A stretch of DNA of 64,000 nucleotides from Taishania sp045629585 (GTDB taxonomy: Bacteria > Bacteroidota > Bacteroidia > Flavobacteriales_D > Crocinitomicaceae), in contig JAZQRM010000083.1 in the NCBI GenBank assembly GCA_045629585.1, forward strand, positions 22,905-86,904, read 5' to 3'. The notes under the pieces were generated by a model, which was not told the origin of the DNA, did no database searches, and saw only the letters and a program-made list of their open reading frames with translations. The position numbers were made by a program, and so were the translations under genes. Shown here piece by piece: positions 27,382 to 35,814 of the stretch. Position 1 is the first letter of the stretch. Every line of letters begins with the position of its first letter.

Positions 27382-28440
27382 ATGAGTAAAATGAAACTTT
27401 CAGAATTCAGCTTTGACCTACCACAGGAGTTGATTTCAGAATACCCAGCAGAAAATAGAGACGAAGCGAAATTGATGGTTATTCACCGCGAGTCTGGAAA
27501 AATTGAGCACAAACTGTTCAAAGACATCGTTAATTATTTCTCTGACGGTGACGTTATGATTCGTAATAATACGAAGGTTTTCCCCGCGCGTATGTACGGA
27601 AACAAAGAAAAGACTGGTGCTAAAATTGAGGTTTTTTTATTGCGAGAATTGAACAGAGAGAGCCTTTTATGGGATGTTTTGGTTGATCCAGCAAGAAAGA
27701 TTCGAATTGGTAATAAATTATACTTCGGAGAAGATGATTCTTTGGTAGCAGAAGTAATTGATAATACGACTTCACGTGGACGTACTTTGCGTTTTCTTTT
27801 TGAAGGAACTTATGAGGAATTTAAAGCTAAAATCACTGAATTAGGCGAAACTCCACTACCTAAGTACATTAAAAGAGAAGTGGAACCTACCGATGAAGAG
27901 CGTTACCAAACTATTTTCGCATCAGAAGAGGGTGCTGTTGCCGCTCCAACTGCAGGGCTACATTTTTCTAGAGAATTGTTAAAGCGTTTAGAGTTAAAGG
28001 GTGTTAATTTTGCAGAGGTAACTTTACATATTGGTTTAGGAACATTTAGACCTGTTGAAGTTGAAGACTTGACAAAACACAAGATGGATTCTGAACAAGT
28101 GATTATCTCTCAAAAAACGGCAGACATCGTTAACGAAGGAATTAAGAATAGAAAACGAATTTGTGCTATTGGTACAACTTCTATGCGTTCTATTGAAACA
28201 TCCGTATCAACTGAAGGTTTATTAAAACCATATGATGGATGGACGAATAAGTTTATTTTTCCACCTTATGATTTCTCAATCGCGAATTGTATGGTGACTA
28301 ATTTCCACACGCCTTTATCCACTTTATTAATGATGATTTCAGCATTTTGTGGTCATGAATTGATGATGGAGGCATATGACACTGCAATTAAAGAAAAATA
28401 CAAGTTCTATTCGTATGGTGATGCGATGTTGATTTTGTAA
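27382..28440 (+). CDS. queA: S-adenosylmethionine:tRNA ribosyltransferase-isomerase QueA
   Basis: 352 residues. Family motifs FDLPQELISEYP, RNNTKVFPAR, AAPTAGLHF and the IGLGTFRPV segment are present. QueA transfers the ribosyl part of SAM onto preQ1-modified tRNA to make epoxyqueuosine, the substrate of QueG (17037). Own promoter and terminator, so monocistronic. Confidence 0.97.
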   Translation: MSKMKLSEFSFDLPQELISEYPAENRDEAKLMVIHRESGKIEHKLFKDIVNYFSDGDVMIRNNTKVFPARMYGNKEKTGAKIEVFLLRELNRESLLWDVLVDPARKIRIGNKLYFGEDDSLVAEVIDNTTSRGRTLRFLFEGTYEEFKAKITELGETPLPKYIKREVEPTDEERYQTIFASEEGAVAAPTAGLHFSRELLKRLELKGVNFAEVTLHIGLGTFRPVEVEDLTKHKMDSEQVIISQKTADIVNEGIKNRKRICAIGTTSMRSIETSVSTEGLLKPYDGWTNKFIFPPYDFSIANCMVTNFHTPLSTLLMMISAFCGHELMMEAYDTAIKEKYKFYSYGDAMLIL

Positions 28441-28463
28441 TGATATATAATCATTGTTTTATG

Positions 28464-28497
28464 ATAGGGACTCTTTTTTTAAGAGTCCCTATTTTAT
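28464..28497 (+). terminator. queA terminator
   Basis: Stem ATAGGGACTCTT (28464-28475) with AAGAGTCCCTAT (28481-28492), loop of five T, then a T-rich tail. Confidence 0.9.
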
Positions 28498-28544
28498 TTA
28501 TGTTAGATTTTAGTTCTGTTTAGCTTCATTCAGACTTTATTTAG

Positions 28545-28552
28545 TAATTTTG
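28545..28552 (+). promoter_or_regulatory. -7 box of the ctaB-cox operon
   Basis: TAATTTTG matches TAnnTTTG. No clean TTG is seen 17-23 nt upstream, so the -33 element is weak. Its final G is the first base of an in-frame GTG, which argues for the downstream ATG (28576) as the ctaB start. Confidence 0.5.
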
Positions 28553-28575
28553 TGGTTCAAAAGAAACATTTACCA

Positions 28576-29463
28576 ATGGGAGGCAATAAAATCAAGGCCT
28601 ATTTAGTTTTTACTAAATTTCGATTGGCTTTCACAGTCGTTATTTCAGCTGTTTTAGGTTATATTTTCAATGATGGTAGTTCATGGTTGGATGGATTGTT
28701 TGTTTTCGTTGGTGGAGCTTTAGTTACAGCCGCCGCTAACGGGTCAAACCAAATTTGGGAGCGTGAGGTAGATGCTAAGATGGCAAGAACGCAGAATCGT
28801 CCGTTAATTACAGGTGATATGAGTGTCAAAGAAGCCTATATTGTTGTTGTTGTAAGTTTAATCGTTGGGACGTTCTTGTTATGGAAAATTAATCTGTTAA
28901 GTGCTATTTTAGGTTTAGCATCTTATATTTCTTATGTTTTCATATACACACCTATGAAATTAAAGACGCCATGGGCTGTTTTTGTGGGTGCTTTTCCTGG
29001 AGCTTTACCTCCTATGATTGGTGCTGTTGCAGCTGGTGGTGAGTTTGGATTGGTTCCAGGAGTTCTGTTTTTTGTTCAATTTGTTTGGCAATTTCCACAT
29101 TTTTGGTCGATTGCATGGATTACCCATGAGGATTATCAAAAGGGTGGATTTTTCTTATTGCCTTCTCAGTTTGGGAAGTCAAAGAATTCGGCGTTCCAGA
29201 TTGTTCTTTATTCTGCATTTTTGATTCCATTTAGTTTAATCCCATGGTTATTAGGGTGGACGAATGGATTGTCTTTAATATTAATTTCTATCTTAGGATT
29301 ATTGTTCTATCTACAAGCTGATCGTTTGTTGCGGACATGCGAGGATAAAGATGCTAAACGCTTGATGTTTGCTTCTATTATCTATTTGCCTTTGATTCAA
29401 ATTATTTACTGTTTAACACGAACAGATTTACCTTTATCAGAGGTAGTTTTTGTCGGAATTTAA
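28576..29463 (+). CDS. ctaB: heme O synthase (protoheme IX farnesyltransferase)
   Basis: 295 residues from ATG 28576; a GTG at 28552 lies in the promoter. UbiA-type prenyltransferase with about eight spans; the Asp-rich motif region NxxxD-like NQIWEREVDAKMARTQNRP (about 58-76) and YTPMKLKTPWAVFVGAFPGALPP identify it. It farnesylates heme b to heme O, the precursor of heme A for the aa3 oxidase. First gene of the second oxidase block. No ctaA (heme A synthase) is in the window. Confidence 0.94.
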   Translation: MGGNKIKAYLVFTKFRLAFTVVISAVLGYIFNDGSSWLDGLFVFVGGALVTAAANGSNQIWEREVDAKMARTQNRPLITGDMSVKEAYIVVVVSLIVGTFLLWKINLLSAILGLASYISYVFIYTPMKLKTPWAVFVGAFPGALPPMIGAVAAGGEFGLVPGVLFFVQFVWQFPHFWSIAWITHEDYQKGGFFLLPSQFGKSKNSAFQIVLYSAFLIPFSLIPWLLGWTNGLSLILISILGLLFYLQADRLLRTCEDKDAKRLMFASIIYLPLIQIIYCLTRTDLPLSEVVFVGI

Positions 29464-29473
29464 TTTCAAGTAG

Positions 29474-30535
29474 ATGAAAAAATCATTTGAAGGAGAGTTA
29501 GCCCCTGAAGTGAGGGAGAAGATGAAGAAAAACATCGTTTATTTAGCGATTTTTTCTATAGTGATGATGTTTGCAGGGTTGACTTCGGCATATATTGTGT
29601 CGATGGGTGATTCTTTTTGGGTGAAGATTGCTTTGCCACCCGCTTTTTATGTGAGTACAGCGATAATCATTATTAGTAGTTTAACTTTCTTTTTGGCGAT
29701 AAGAAAAGCACGTCAAAATAACAAGAAAGGTTTGTGTGTATGGATAAGTTTAACCTTCTTGTTGGGTATTGGTTTTGCTATTTCTCAATTCAAAGGTTAT
29801 GAAGAGTTAAGTTCTAGAGGGGTTCATTTTAGTTTTAACTCGATTTTGGTTAATGAAGGTCGTTATGGTGATTATTACACGCTTAAGTATAAGGGAGACC
29901 ACCTTTTAGTAGATGGAAATAATTATATTATTGCAGGTAAAACACTTTCTAATGACCAGAAGTTGCCAATTCAAGAGATTGGTAAGCAATTAGAATTTGC
30001 GGATAATGATTCTGGAATAGCCAACCTGAAGGGGTATGGTGATGTGTTTGAGATTTATTACGAAGGAACTCCATTGACTTATGTAGATGGCAATTTTGTT
30101 AAAGTAAATGGGGAGATTGTTGGTAATCATGATTTATACCGTCTTCGCAGATGGGCAGAGCATATTCGTGACGGAAGGGGTGATTTTTTCATTTCTGGAG
30201 AGTTAGGAAAAGATTTTGACATTTTTTATAAGAATCAAAAGTTAGAATATCATGATAGAGCAATTTATTATGATGGCCAAAAATTGAAGCCTTATTTATT
30301 GAATAAAGCGATGGACTCTGCAGACACTGCATCCTCTTATTTATACATAATTACAGTGTTACATTTGTTGCATATTATCGGTACTTTATTATTCATGATA
30401 GGGACCTTAATTTATTCTTTTTCAGGAAAATATTCTAGTGGAGATTCCCTTGGTTTGAGGGCGACTGGAATTTTCTGGCATTTTTTAGGGTTATTATGGC
30501 TCTATTTATTACTATTTTTACTTTTTATTCATTAA
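29474..30535 (+). CDS. cytochrome c oxidase subunit III-like protein 1, with large soluble insertion
   Basis: 353 residues. The membrane parts match the subunit III fold: helices near 18-43, 55-80 and 88-108, then two C-terminal helices near 285-310 and 325-350. Between the third helix (FAISQFKGYEEL) and the rest lies about 160 residues of soluble, beta-rich sequence with recurring DG and YxG turns (for example YYEGTPLTYVDGNFVKVNGE). It precedes a second subunit III. It may be the small extra subunit III form; its exact place in the oxidase is inferred. Confidence 0.8.
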   Translation: MKKSFEGELAPEVREKMKKNIVYLAIFSIVMMFAGLTSAYIVSMGDSFWVKIALPPAFYVSTAIIIISSLTFFLAIRKARQNNKKGLCVWISLTFLLGIGFAISQFKGYEELSSRGVHFSFNSILVNEGRYGDYYTLKYKGDHLLVDGNNYIIAGKTLSNDQKLPIQEIGKQLEFADNDSGIANLKGYGDVFEIYYEGTPLTYVDGNFVKVNGEIVGNHDLYRLRRWAEHIRDGRGDFFISGELGKDFDIFYKNQKLEYHDRAIYYDGQKLKPYLLNKAMDSADTASSYLYIITVLHLLHIIGTLLFMIGTLIYSFSGKYSSGDSLGLRATGIFWHFLGLLWLYLLLFLLFIH

Positions 30536-30556
30536 ACTTGCAGAAAAAAATATAAA

Positions 30557-31600
30557 ATGGCTGGACACGACGCTAATTTCGAAAAATTAGAATCACTACC
30601 AACTTGGGGTGGTAAGGTTTCTCCTTTCAAGACGAGTTATGGGAAAATGATGATGTGGTTCTTCCTAGTCTCAGATGCCTTGACTTTTGGTGGATTCTTA
30701 GTAGGGTACGGATTCTCTAGGTACGCATACCAGGGTTCTTGGCCTATCGGTGAAGAAACTTTTCACTCGATGCCTTTCCTGGAAGGGAATTATCCTTTGA
30801 TGTATGTGGCATTAATGACCTTTTTGTTAATCGTATCATCGGTTACTATGGTACTAGCTGTTGAGGCTGGTCACAGAATGGACAAAAAAGGGGTTGTTAA
30901 ATGGATGATCGCTACTGTAATTGGAGGTTTCTTCTTCTTAGGTTCTCAGGCTTGGGAGTGGTCACACTTTATTCATGGATCAAAATTTGGTAAAGTCGAA
31001 TTATCAGATGGTTCAATGGCTATTGTACATGCAGAAGAATTCGGAGCTTTGAAGAACTTTCAAGTTGTTCAAGCTGGTTCTGTCTATAAGATGGGACAAA
31101 CTTTGACAGATAAGGATATGGACTTGATGCATGAATTTCAACATGCTGCTGAAGCAGGGCATATTCATGATAATAAAATCACTTTGAATGATGGTTCTGT
31201 TGCAACTATAGCTCAAGAACCTTACAAAGGGATGACCCTTGTGATTAAGCAAGCAGGAGCAAAATATAAATTAGATCAAAAGATCTCTGGTGAGGAAGCT
31301 GTTTCTTTATACACAGGTGTAATCAATTCAGGAGAGCCATTGAGAGTTATTTATGGTGCTAATTTGGTGAGAAATGAATACGGACCAAAGCAATATGCTC
31401 AGTTCTTCTTCTTCATTACTGGTTTCCACGGTTTCCACGTTGCGACAGGGGTTTTGATTAATATCATCATCTTGATTGGAGCAGCTAGAGGTGTTTACCA
31501 AGCTCGTGGTCATTATGAAATGGTAGAGAAAGCTGGTCTATATTGGCACTTTGTAGATTTAGTGTGGGTATTCGTATTTACATTCTTCTATCTAGTTTAA
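30557..31600 (+). CDS. coxC: cytochrome c oxidase subunit III, with soluble insertion
   Basis: 347 residues. Typical subunit III elements: KMMMWFFLVSDALTFGGFLVGY, SQAWEWSHFIHG, and the C-terminal TGFHGFHVATG and LYWHFVDLVWVFVFTFFYL. An insertion of about 125 residues follows the WEWSHF helix (about 137-262), again beta-rich with NDGS and KxG turns. Subunit III stabilises subunit I and its D channel. Adjacent paralogue at 29474 carries an insertion at the same place. Confidence 0.9.
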   Translation: MAGHDANFEKLESLPTWGGKVSPFKTSYGKMMMWFFLVSDALTFGGFLVGYGFSRYAYQGSWPIGEETFHSMPFLEGNYPLMYVALMTFLLIVSSVTMVLAVEAGHRMDKKGVVKWMIATVIGGFFFLGSQAWEWSHFIHGSKFGKVELSDGSMAIVHAEEFGALKNFQVVQAGSVYKMGQTLTDKDMDLMHEFQHAAEAGHIHDNKITLNDGSVATIAQEPYKGMTLVIKQAGAKYKLDQKISGEEAVSLYTGVINSGEPLRVIYGANLVRNEYGPKQYAQFFFFITGFHGFHVATGVLINIIILIGAARGVYQARGHYEMVEKAGLYWHFVDLVWVFVFTFFYLV

Positions 31601-31631
31601 TTAGGATTTAAACATTTTAAAAGCATATAAA

Positions 31632-32009
31632 ATGGAAAGAGACGACGTTATTGAGTATTCATTGTACAATCACCACAATGAAGCAGAGGGAGTGAAAAAG
31701 CGTAAAGAGATTATGAAAGTTACTGTAATCTTGACGTTAATCACTTTAGTTGAAGTATTAGTAGGTATAAAATGGGGACGTGGATCAGTTTCTGAAGGAA
31801 CATGGTTTGCAATTAAAATGTTCTACATTGTTCTTACTTTGATAAAGGCAGGTTATATCGTTATGGTATTCATGCACCTAGGTGAAGAGAAAAAAGCTTT
31901 ACGTTACTTCATATTAGTTCCTTATATAATATTTATGTCCTATTTAATCTTACAGGTTCTTTCAGAAGGATCTTATGTAGGACAAGCATGGGCAAATTTT
32001 GGATCTTAA
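31632..32009 (+). CDS. cytochrome c oxidase subunit IV family protein
   Basis: 125 residues with three membrane spans (VTVILTLITLVEVLVGI, FYIVLTLIKAGYIVMVFMHL, YFILVPYIIFMSYLILQVL). The KAGYIVMVFMHLGEEKKALR segment is diagnostic of the prokaryotic CtaF/CyoD-like subunit IV. It stabilises the oxidase. 31 nt after coxC. Confidence 0.9.
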   Translation: MERDDVIEYSLYNHHNEAEGVKKRKEIMKVTVILTLITLVEVLVGIKWGRGSVSEGTWFAIKMFYIVLTLIKAGYIVMVFMHLGEEKKALRYFILVPYIIFMSYLILQVLSEGSYVGQAWANFGS

Positions 32010-32026
32010 ATAAATAGTCTAGTCAT

Positions 32027-32695
32027 ATGACTCAGAAAAGTTCTGCCGGAGGAATGAAATTAGTGAAATTAGCACTGATTTTGTTCGCTCCGGCTCTTTT
32101 ATTAGTGCTTTTATCTACAAGAAGCTGTAATCACAAATTTGTATCGCTTGATGATTATGGAAGTGTACCATCATTTGTTATTGAAGATGTAAATGGTATT
32201 GCCTATACTAAGGATGATTTCAAAGGTAAAATCGTTTTGTTTATAAATGTTCAAGAAAATTGTTTGGACACTTGTAGTATAAATTTATTTTCTTTTGAAA
32301 AGATCTTATATCAGGAGATCCAAAGTCATAAGAAATCCTATAGAGATGTGGTGATAGTGTCTTTTGCACATGATGCTTTTGGTAATCCTGTAGAGGACCT
32401 TAGTACAACGCATGACATGTTAAAAGATAAAATTCATCGTTTTGAAGATGCGAAATGGATTGTCGCTAAAGGTAATTCGAGTGCTTTATACGAAATTGAA
32501 TCGAACGGTACCAATTTATTAGAAAGTAGCGAAAAAGAGTTTGGTAAAAATGCCTATCAATCGCTTGTACTTTTGATGGATAAAGATGGTAAACTGAGAA
32601 TGGTACTTCAAGGTAAAGAAGAGGGAATGTTCAGGAGAATGAAAGAACATTTGGCTTTATTGATGAAACAATATGATCGTGCAGAAAGTAGATAG
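32027..32695 (+). CDS. SCO-like thioredoxin-fold protein lacking the copper-ligand histidine
   Basis: 222 residues, membrane-anchored by one N-terminal span (LVKLALILFAPALLLVLLS). The thioredoxin-like core has ENCLDTCSINLF where SCO proteins have CxxxCP, and NAYQSLVLLMDKDG where they have GHTSYxxLVD, so the proline and the third copper ligand (His) are absent. This suggests a thiol-disulfide role or lost copper binding. It precedes an intact SCO gene by one base. Confidence 0.75.
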   Translation: MTQKSSAGGMKLVKLALILFAPALLLVLLSTRSCNHKFVSLDDYGSVPSFVIEDVNGIAYTKDDFKGKIVLFINVQENCLDTCSINLFSFEKILYQEIQSHKKSYRDVVIVSFAHDAFGNPVEDLSTTHDMLKDKIHRFEDAKWIVAKGNSSALYEIESNGTNLLESSEKEFGKNAYQSLVLLMDKDGKLRMVLQGKEEGMFRRMKEHLALLMKQYDRAESR

Positions 32696-32696
32696 A

Positions 32697-33353
32697 ATGA
32701 AGTTTTTCATAAGTTTTTTTTTGTTGTCAATTTTAGTTGTAAGTTGCAATAATTCGAAGGTTGAAGACTTTAGGTTGCCAATAGCGGGCAATACGGAGGT
32801 TTTGGAGCGGATCGTCGATGGTAAAATTGTTTTCGATACGATTTATCATACTATACCTGCCTTTAGTTATTTTGATCAGGATTCTAATTATGTTAATAAT
32901 AAATCTTTTGGCGATAAAGTTTTAATCGTTGATTTTATGTTTACAAATTGTCCAAGTATTTGTCCTCCTATGACCACAAATATGAAGCGATTAAACATAA
33001 TGACTCAGGATTTGGCCGATAATGTAGAGTTTCTTAGTTTCTCAATAGATCCTTATAGGGATAGACCAAGTCGTTTAAAGGAGTATATTCAAGAGCATGG
33101 TATACAAACTAGTAATTGGCGTTTTCTAACTAATAATAATGAAGATCTGACACATGAATTAGCAGGTTCTTTTTTCAATTATGCAGAAAAAAGTGATTCA
33201 ATTCCTGGTGGGTATGGACATACATCTTATTTCTCTTTAGTTGATTCTAAAGGACGTGTTAGAGGTGTATACGATGGATTAGATAGTAAGGCCGTAGATT
33301 TGTTAGAAAAGGAATTGAGAATTTTATTAAAAACAGAGTATGGAGTTAAATAA
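32697..33353 (+). CDS. SCO1/SenC copper chaperone lipoprotein
   Basis: 218 residues from ATG 32697; an ATG at 32673 lies inside the previous gene and would hide the lipoprotein signal (MKFFISFFLLSILVVSC). Copper ligands are complete: CPSICPPM and the distal His of GYGHTSYFSLVD. SCO proteins deliver copper to, or reduce, the CuA site of oxidase subunit II (12735). The gene overlaps the next one by 14 nt. Confidence 0.93.
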   Translation: MKFFISFFLLSILVVSCNNSKVEDFRLPIAGNTEVLERIVDGKIVFDTIYHTIPAFSYFDQDSNYVNNKSFGDKVLIVDFMFTNCPSICPPMTTNMKRLNIMTQDLADNVEFLSFSIDPYRDRPSRLKEYIQEHGIQTSNWRFLTNNNEDLTHELAGSFFNYAEKSDSIPGGYGHTSYFSLVDSKGRVRGVYDGLDSKAVDLLEKELRILLKTEYGVK

Positions 33354-33903
33354 AAAAAGTGGGATGAGAAAGTGGATTATCGCCTTATCGGTGATAATAC
33401 CTCTAGCGGTGGCGTTATTATTTATAGTTAAGATTCCGGGATATGATTTCTCTTTCTTACCGTCCATTTATGCAGGAATTAATGGAGCAACAGCAATAGT
33501 CTTGATTTTTGCTCTAGTGGCTATCAAAAAATCGAATAGATCTCTTCATGAGAATTTGATTAAAGCTTGTTTGGTTTTATCTGTTTTGTTTTTGGTATTA
33601 TATGTTTTGTACCACATGACTTCAGATTCTACTATTTATGGAGATGTTAATGGAGATGGTATTCGTTCAATAGAAGAAGCTGGATTGGTATCATCAACAT
33701 TAGGTATTTACGCATTTATCTTAGTGAGTCATATTCTTCTTTCAATAATCATTATACCTTTCGTTTTGTTTACTTATTTACATGCTTGGGAAGGGAATTT
33801 TGAAAAACATAAAAAATTAGGAAAAATAGCATGGCCGATGTGGTTTTACGTTGCAGTTACAGGAGTTATAGTGTATTTTATGATTTCGCCTTATTATTCA
33901 TAA
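33340..33903 (+). CDS. DUF420 membrane protein with an EF-hand-like loop
   Basis: 187 residues, five predicted membrane spans, matching DUF420 (CtaM/YozB-like), a family tied to oxidase assembly. The loop between the third and fourth spans contains D102-V-N-G-D-G-I-R-S-I-E-E113, a canonical 12-residue EF-hand/dockerin calcium loop (Asp1, Asn3, Asp5, Gly6, Glu12). It overlaps the SCO gene by 14 nt and ends the operon. Confidence 0.85.
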   Translation: MELNKKSGMRKWIIALSVIIPLAVALLFIVKIPGYDFSFLPSIYAGINGATAIVLIFALVAIKKSNRSLHENLIKACLVLSVLFLVLYVLYHMTSDSTIYGDVNGDGIRSIEEAGLVSSTLGIYAFILVSHILLSIIIIPFVLFTYLHAWEGNFEKHKKLGKIAWPMWFYVAVTGVIVYFMISPYYS

Positions 33904-33926
33904 TGGAGGATATCCTTTAGATATTA

Positions 33927-33959
33927 GAAAACGGGAGCTTTAAAGTTCCCGTTTTTTTT
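33927..33959. terminator. terminator ending the second cox operon
   Basis: AAAACGGGAGCTTT (33928-33941) against AAAGTTCCCGTTTT (33942-33955), with one G-T pair, plus a long T-run; usable by the convergent gene ending at 33958. Confidence 0.85.
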
Positions 33960-35061
33960 ATAGTCCTAATGTTTGAGCTATTATTCTAGCTGTTTTGTCC
34001 CAAGTGAATAGTTTAGCTCTTTCTAGACCTTCTCTTTTCAGTTTTTCGAGCAGTACCGGATCATTATCCATTTGAATGAGTCCGGCTTTTATGGATTCAA
34101 TTTCGAACGGATTCACGTATAGAGCTGCATCTCCTGCTACTTCAGGTAAACTTGTTGTGTTGGCTGCCATAACAGGAGTTCCACTTTTCATAGCTTCTAC
34201 AGTTGGAATTCCAAAACCTTCGAAATAGGGGATGAATGTTAAAGCTTTTGCACTTGCAACTACTTTTGTCAGTGTTTTTAAGTCTAGTCGTCCAGTAAAT
34301 GTGATGTCCTTGTTATTTTCTATCGAAACGTCTGGTAGATCTTTCCATAAGGGCGCCCCAACAATGAGTAATCTAGTCGTCGAATTTGTTTCTTCTTTCA
34401 TCTGTTTAAAAGCCTGTATGAGTCGCTTTAAGTTTTTTCGAGGATGTAATGATCCTACGAATAGAAAGAAAGGTTGACCTTGAGTATATGTTTCTCTTAT
34501 TTCGTCACTTTCATTTTGACCAATTGGCTGAAATAAATCATTAACCCCATTATATGCTACAGTAATTTTTTCGGGTGGAATTTCATAGGTCTTAACTATA
34601 TCTTGTTTGGAATAGTTGGATACAGTTATTATTTTCGAAGCGATGCGAGCAAACTTAGGAAAGTTTTTTTTGTAGTAATTAAGATGGGATTTCGGTAAAT
34701 CTTCCGGATAATGTTCAAAATTCAAATCGTGAATCACATTAATTTGAGGTATGTTTGTTCGTTTTGATAGGTATCCGTCTGGTGAAAAGAATAGGTCTAT
34801 GTTAAACTTTTTCAAAGCATAGGTTACACTATAGTCAAACCAAAACTTAAAAAGAAGAGGATGTCTTGCCGGTGGTCGTAATACTACTGGTACGCAATTG
34901 TCTCCAAAAACAAATTTTTCGTCATATTTTCTATCAAAGAATAAATAGAATGTATGCTCGGGATGCATTTCTGTTAAGCGTTTACAGACTTCGTAAGTAA
35001 ACCAGCCAAAACCTTCCATTTTTCCCTCGATCAGAAATCGTGTATTTAATGCGATTCGCAT
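33958..35061 (-). CDS. GT4-family glycosyltransferase
   Basis: 367 residues. GT-B fold with an N-terminal MRIALNTRFLIEGKMEGFGWF, the acceptor-domain VIHDLN and ITVSNYSKQDI segments, and the donor-domain motifs FVGSLHPRKNLKRLIQAF and EGFGIPTVEAMKSGTPVMA with the E-x7-E element. It probably transfers a sugar from a nucleotide sugar to a cell-surface glycan. It lies 3 nt after the MBL hydrolase on the same strand. Confidence 0.92.
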   Translation of the reverse strand: MRIALNTRFLIEGKMEGFGWFTYEVCKRLTEMHPEHTFYLFFDRKYDEKFVFGDNCVPVVLRPPARHPLLFKFWFDYSVTYALKKFNIDLFFSPDGYLSKRTNIPQINVIHDLNFEHYPEDLPKSHLNYYKKNFPKFARIASKIITVSNYSKQDIVKTYEIPPEKITVAYNGVNDLFQPIGQNESDEIRETYTQGQPFFLFVGSLHPRKNLKRLIQAFKQMKEETNSTTRLLIVGAPLWKDLPDVSIENNKDITFTGRLDLKTLTKVVASAKALTFIPYFEGFGIPTVEAMKSGTPVMAANTTSLPEVAGDAALYVNPFEIESIKAGLIQMDNDPVLLEKLKREGLERAKLFTWDKTARIIAQTLGL

Positions 35062-35064
35062 GAA

Positions 35065-35712
35065 TTATAGATGTAGTATTGGATTTGTATTCTTTTCATT
35101 AGCAATTGTAGTTTCAGGACCGTGACCGCAACAAACCAATGTATTATCAGGAAGGTTAAACATTATTTCTTTTATGCTTTTTACCAAGGTTTGTTCATGT
35201 CCGCCAGGTAGATCAGTTCTTCCATAGCTACCCGCAAATAGAACATCGCCATTGATTACAAAACCATTTTCTTCGCTATAAAAAACGACGTGTCCAGGTG
35301 CGTGTCCAGGAGTGTGTAGCACCTTTAGTTCGATATCGCCAATTTGTAATGTTTCATCAGGTGTAAGATTGTGAGTAGGCTGATGTCTTTTGATTAAATT
35401 GGGAATTCCATATTTTGCACCTGATTGCTCAAATGAGTTTAAAACTACGATATCATCCTTGTGCAAATAATAAGGGATAGAATATTTATCCATGAAGTAA
35501 TTCACACCAAAAACATGATCTAGATGTGCATGCGTTCCTAAAACTGCTAATAGATTTAAGTTATTGTCTTTTAAGAATTGATCGATTCTTTGTTCCTCTT
35601 CTGGAAAATAGCACCCTGGATCAATGATAACAGCTTGTTGCGTATCGGTATATACAATAAAGGTATTTTCTTGAAAAGGATTAAAAGTAAATTTTGCGAT
35701 ATGTAATTTCAT
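35065..35712 (-). CDS. MBL-fold hydrolase (glyoxalase II-like)
   Basis: 215 residues. The metal motif GTHAHLDHVFG (about 60-70), then HTPGHAPGHVVF, GDVLFAGSYGRTD and a C-terminal CCGHGPETT supply the binuclear zinc ligands. Such proteins hydrolyse thioesters such as S-lactoylglutathione, but the substrate here is unknown because Bacteroidota usually lack glutathione. First gene of a two-gene unit with the glycosyltransferase. Confidence 0.9.
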   Translation of the reverse strand: MKLHIAKFTFNPFQENTFIVYTDTQQAVIIDPGCYFPEEEQRIDQFLKDNNLNLLAVLGTHAHLDHVFGVNYFMDKYSIPYYLHKDDIVVLNSFEQSGAKYGIPNLIKRHQPTHNLTPDETLQIGDIELKVLHTPGHAPGHVVFYSEENGFVINGDVLFAGSYGRTDLPGGHEQTLVKSIKEIMFNLPDNTLVCCGHGPETTIANEKNTNPILHL

Positions 35713-35732
35713 GGTAATAAAGTTAAATAAAA

Positions 35733-35763
35733 TTGAGGTTTTTTAACCCTAAATGTTACTTTG
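35733..35763 (+). promoter_or_regulatory. promoter of the lipoprotein-ppk1 pair
   Basis: TTG (35733-35735), 20 nt, TTACTTTG (35756-35763), one mismatch to TAnnTTTG. Confidence 0.45.
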
Positions 35764-35814
35764 TAATAAATATTGACATATTGATTTATATATTTGTTTA
35801 AACAATTTTTTACT

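Noticed and set aside
32673..32696. Longer start of the SCO1 gene at 32673
   Set aside because: It lies inside the upstream gene and buries the lipoprotein signal peptide that starts cleanly at 32697.
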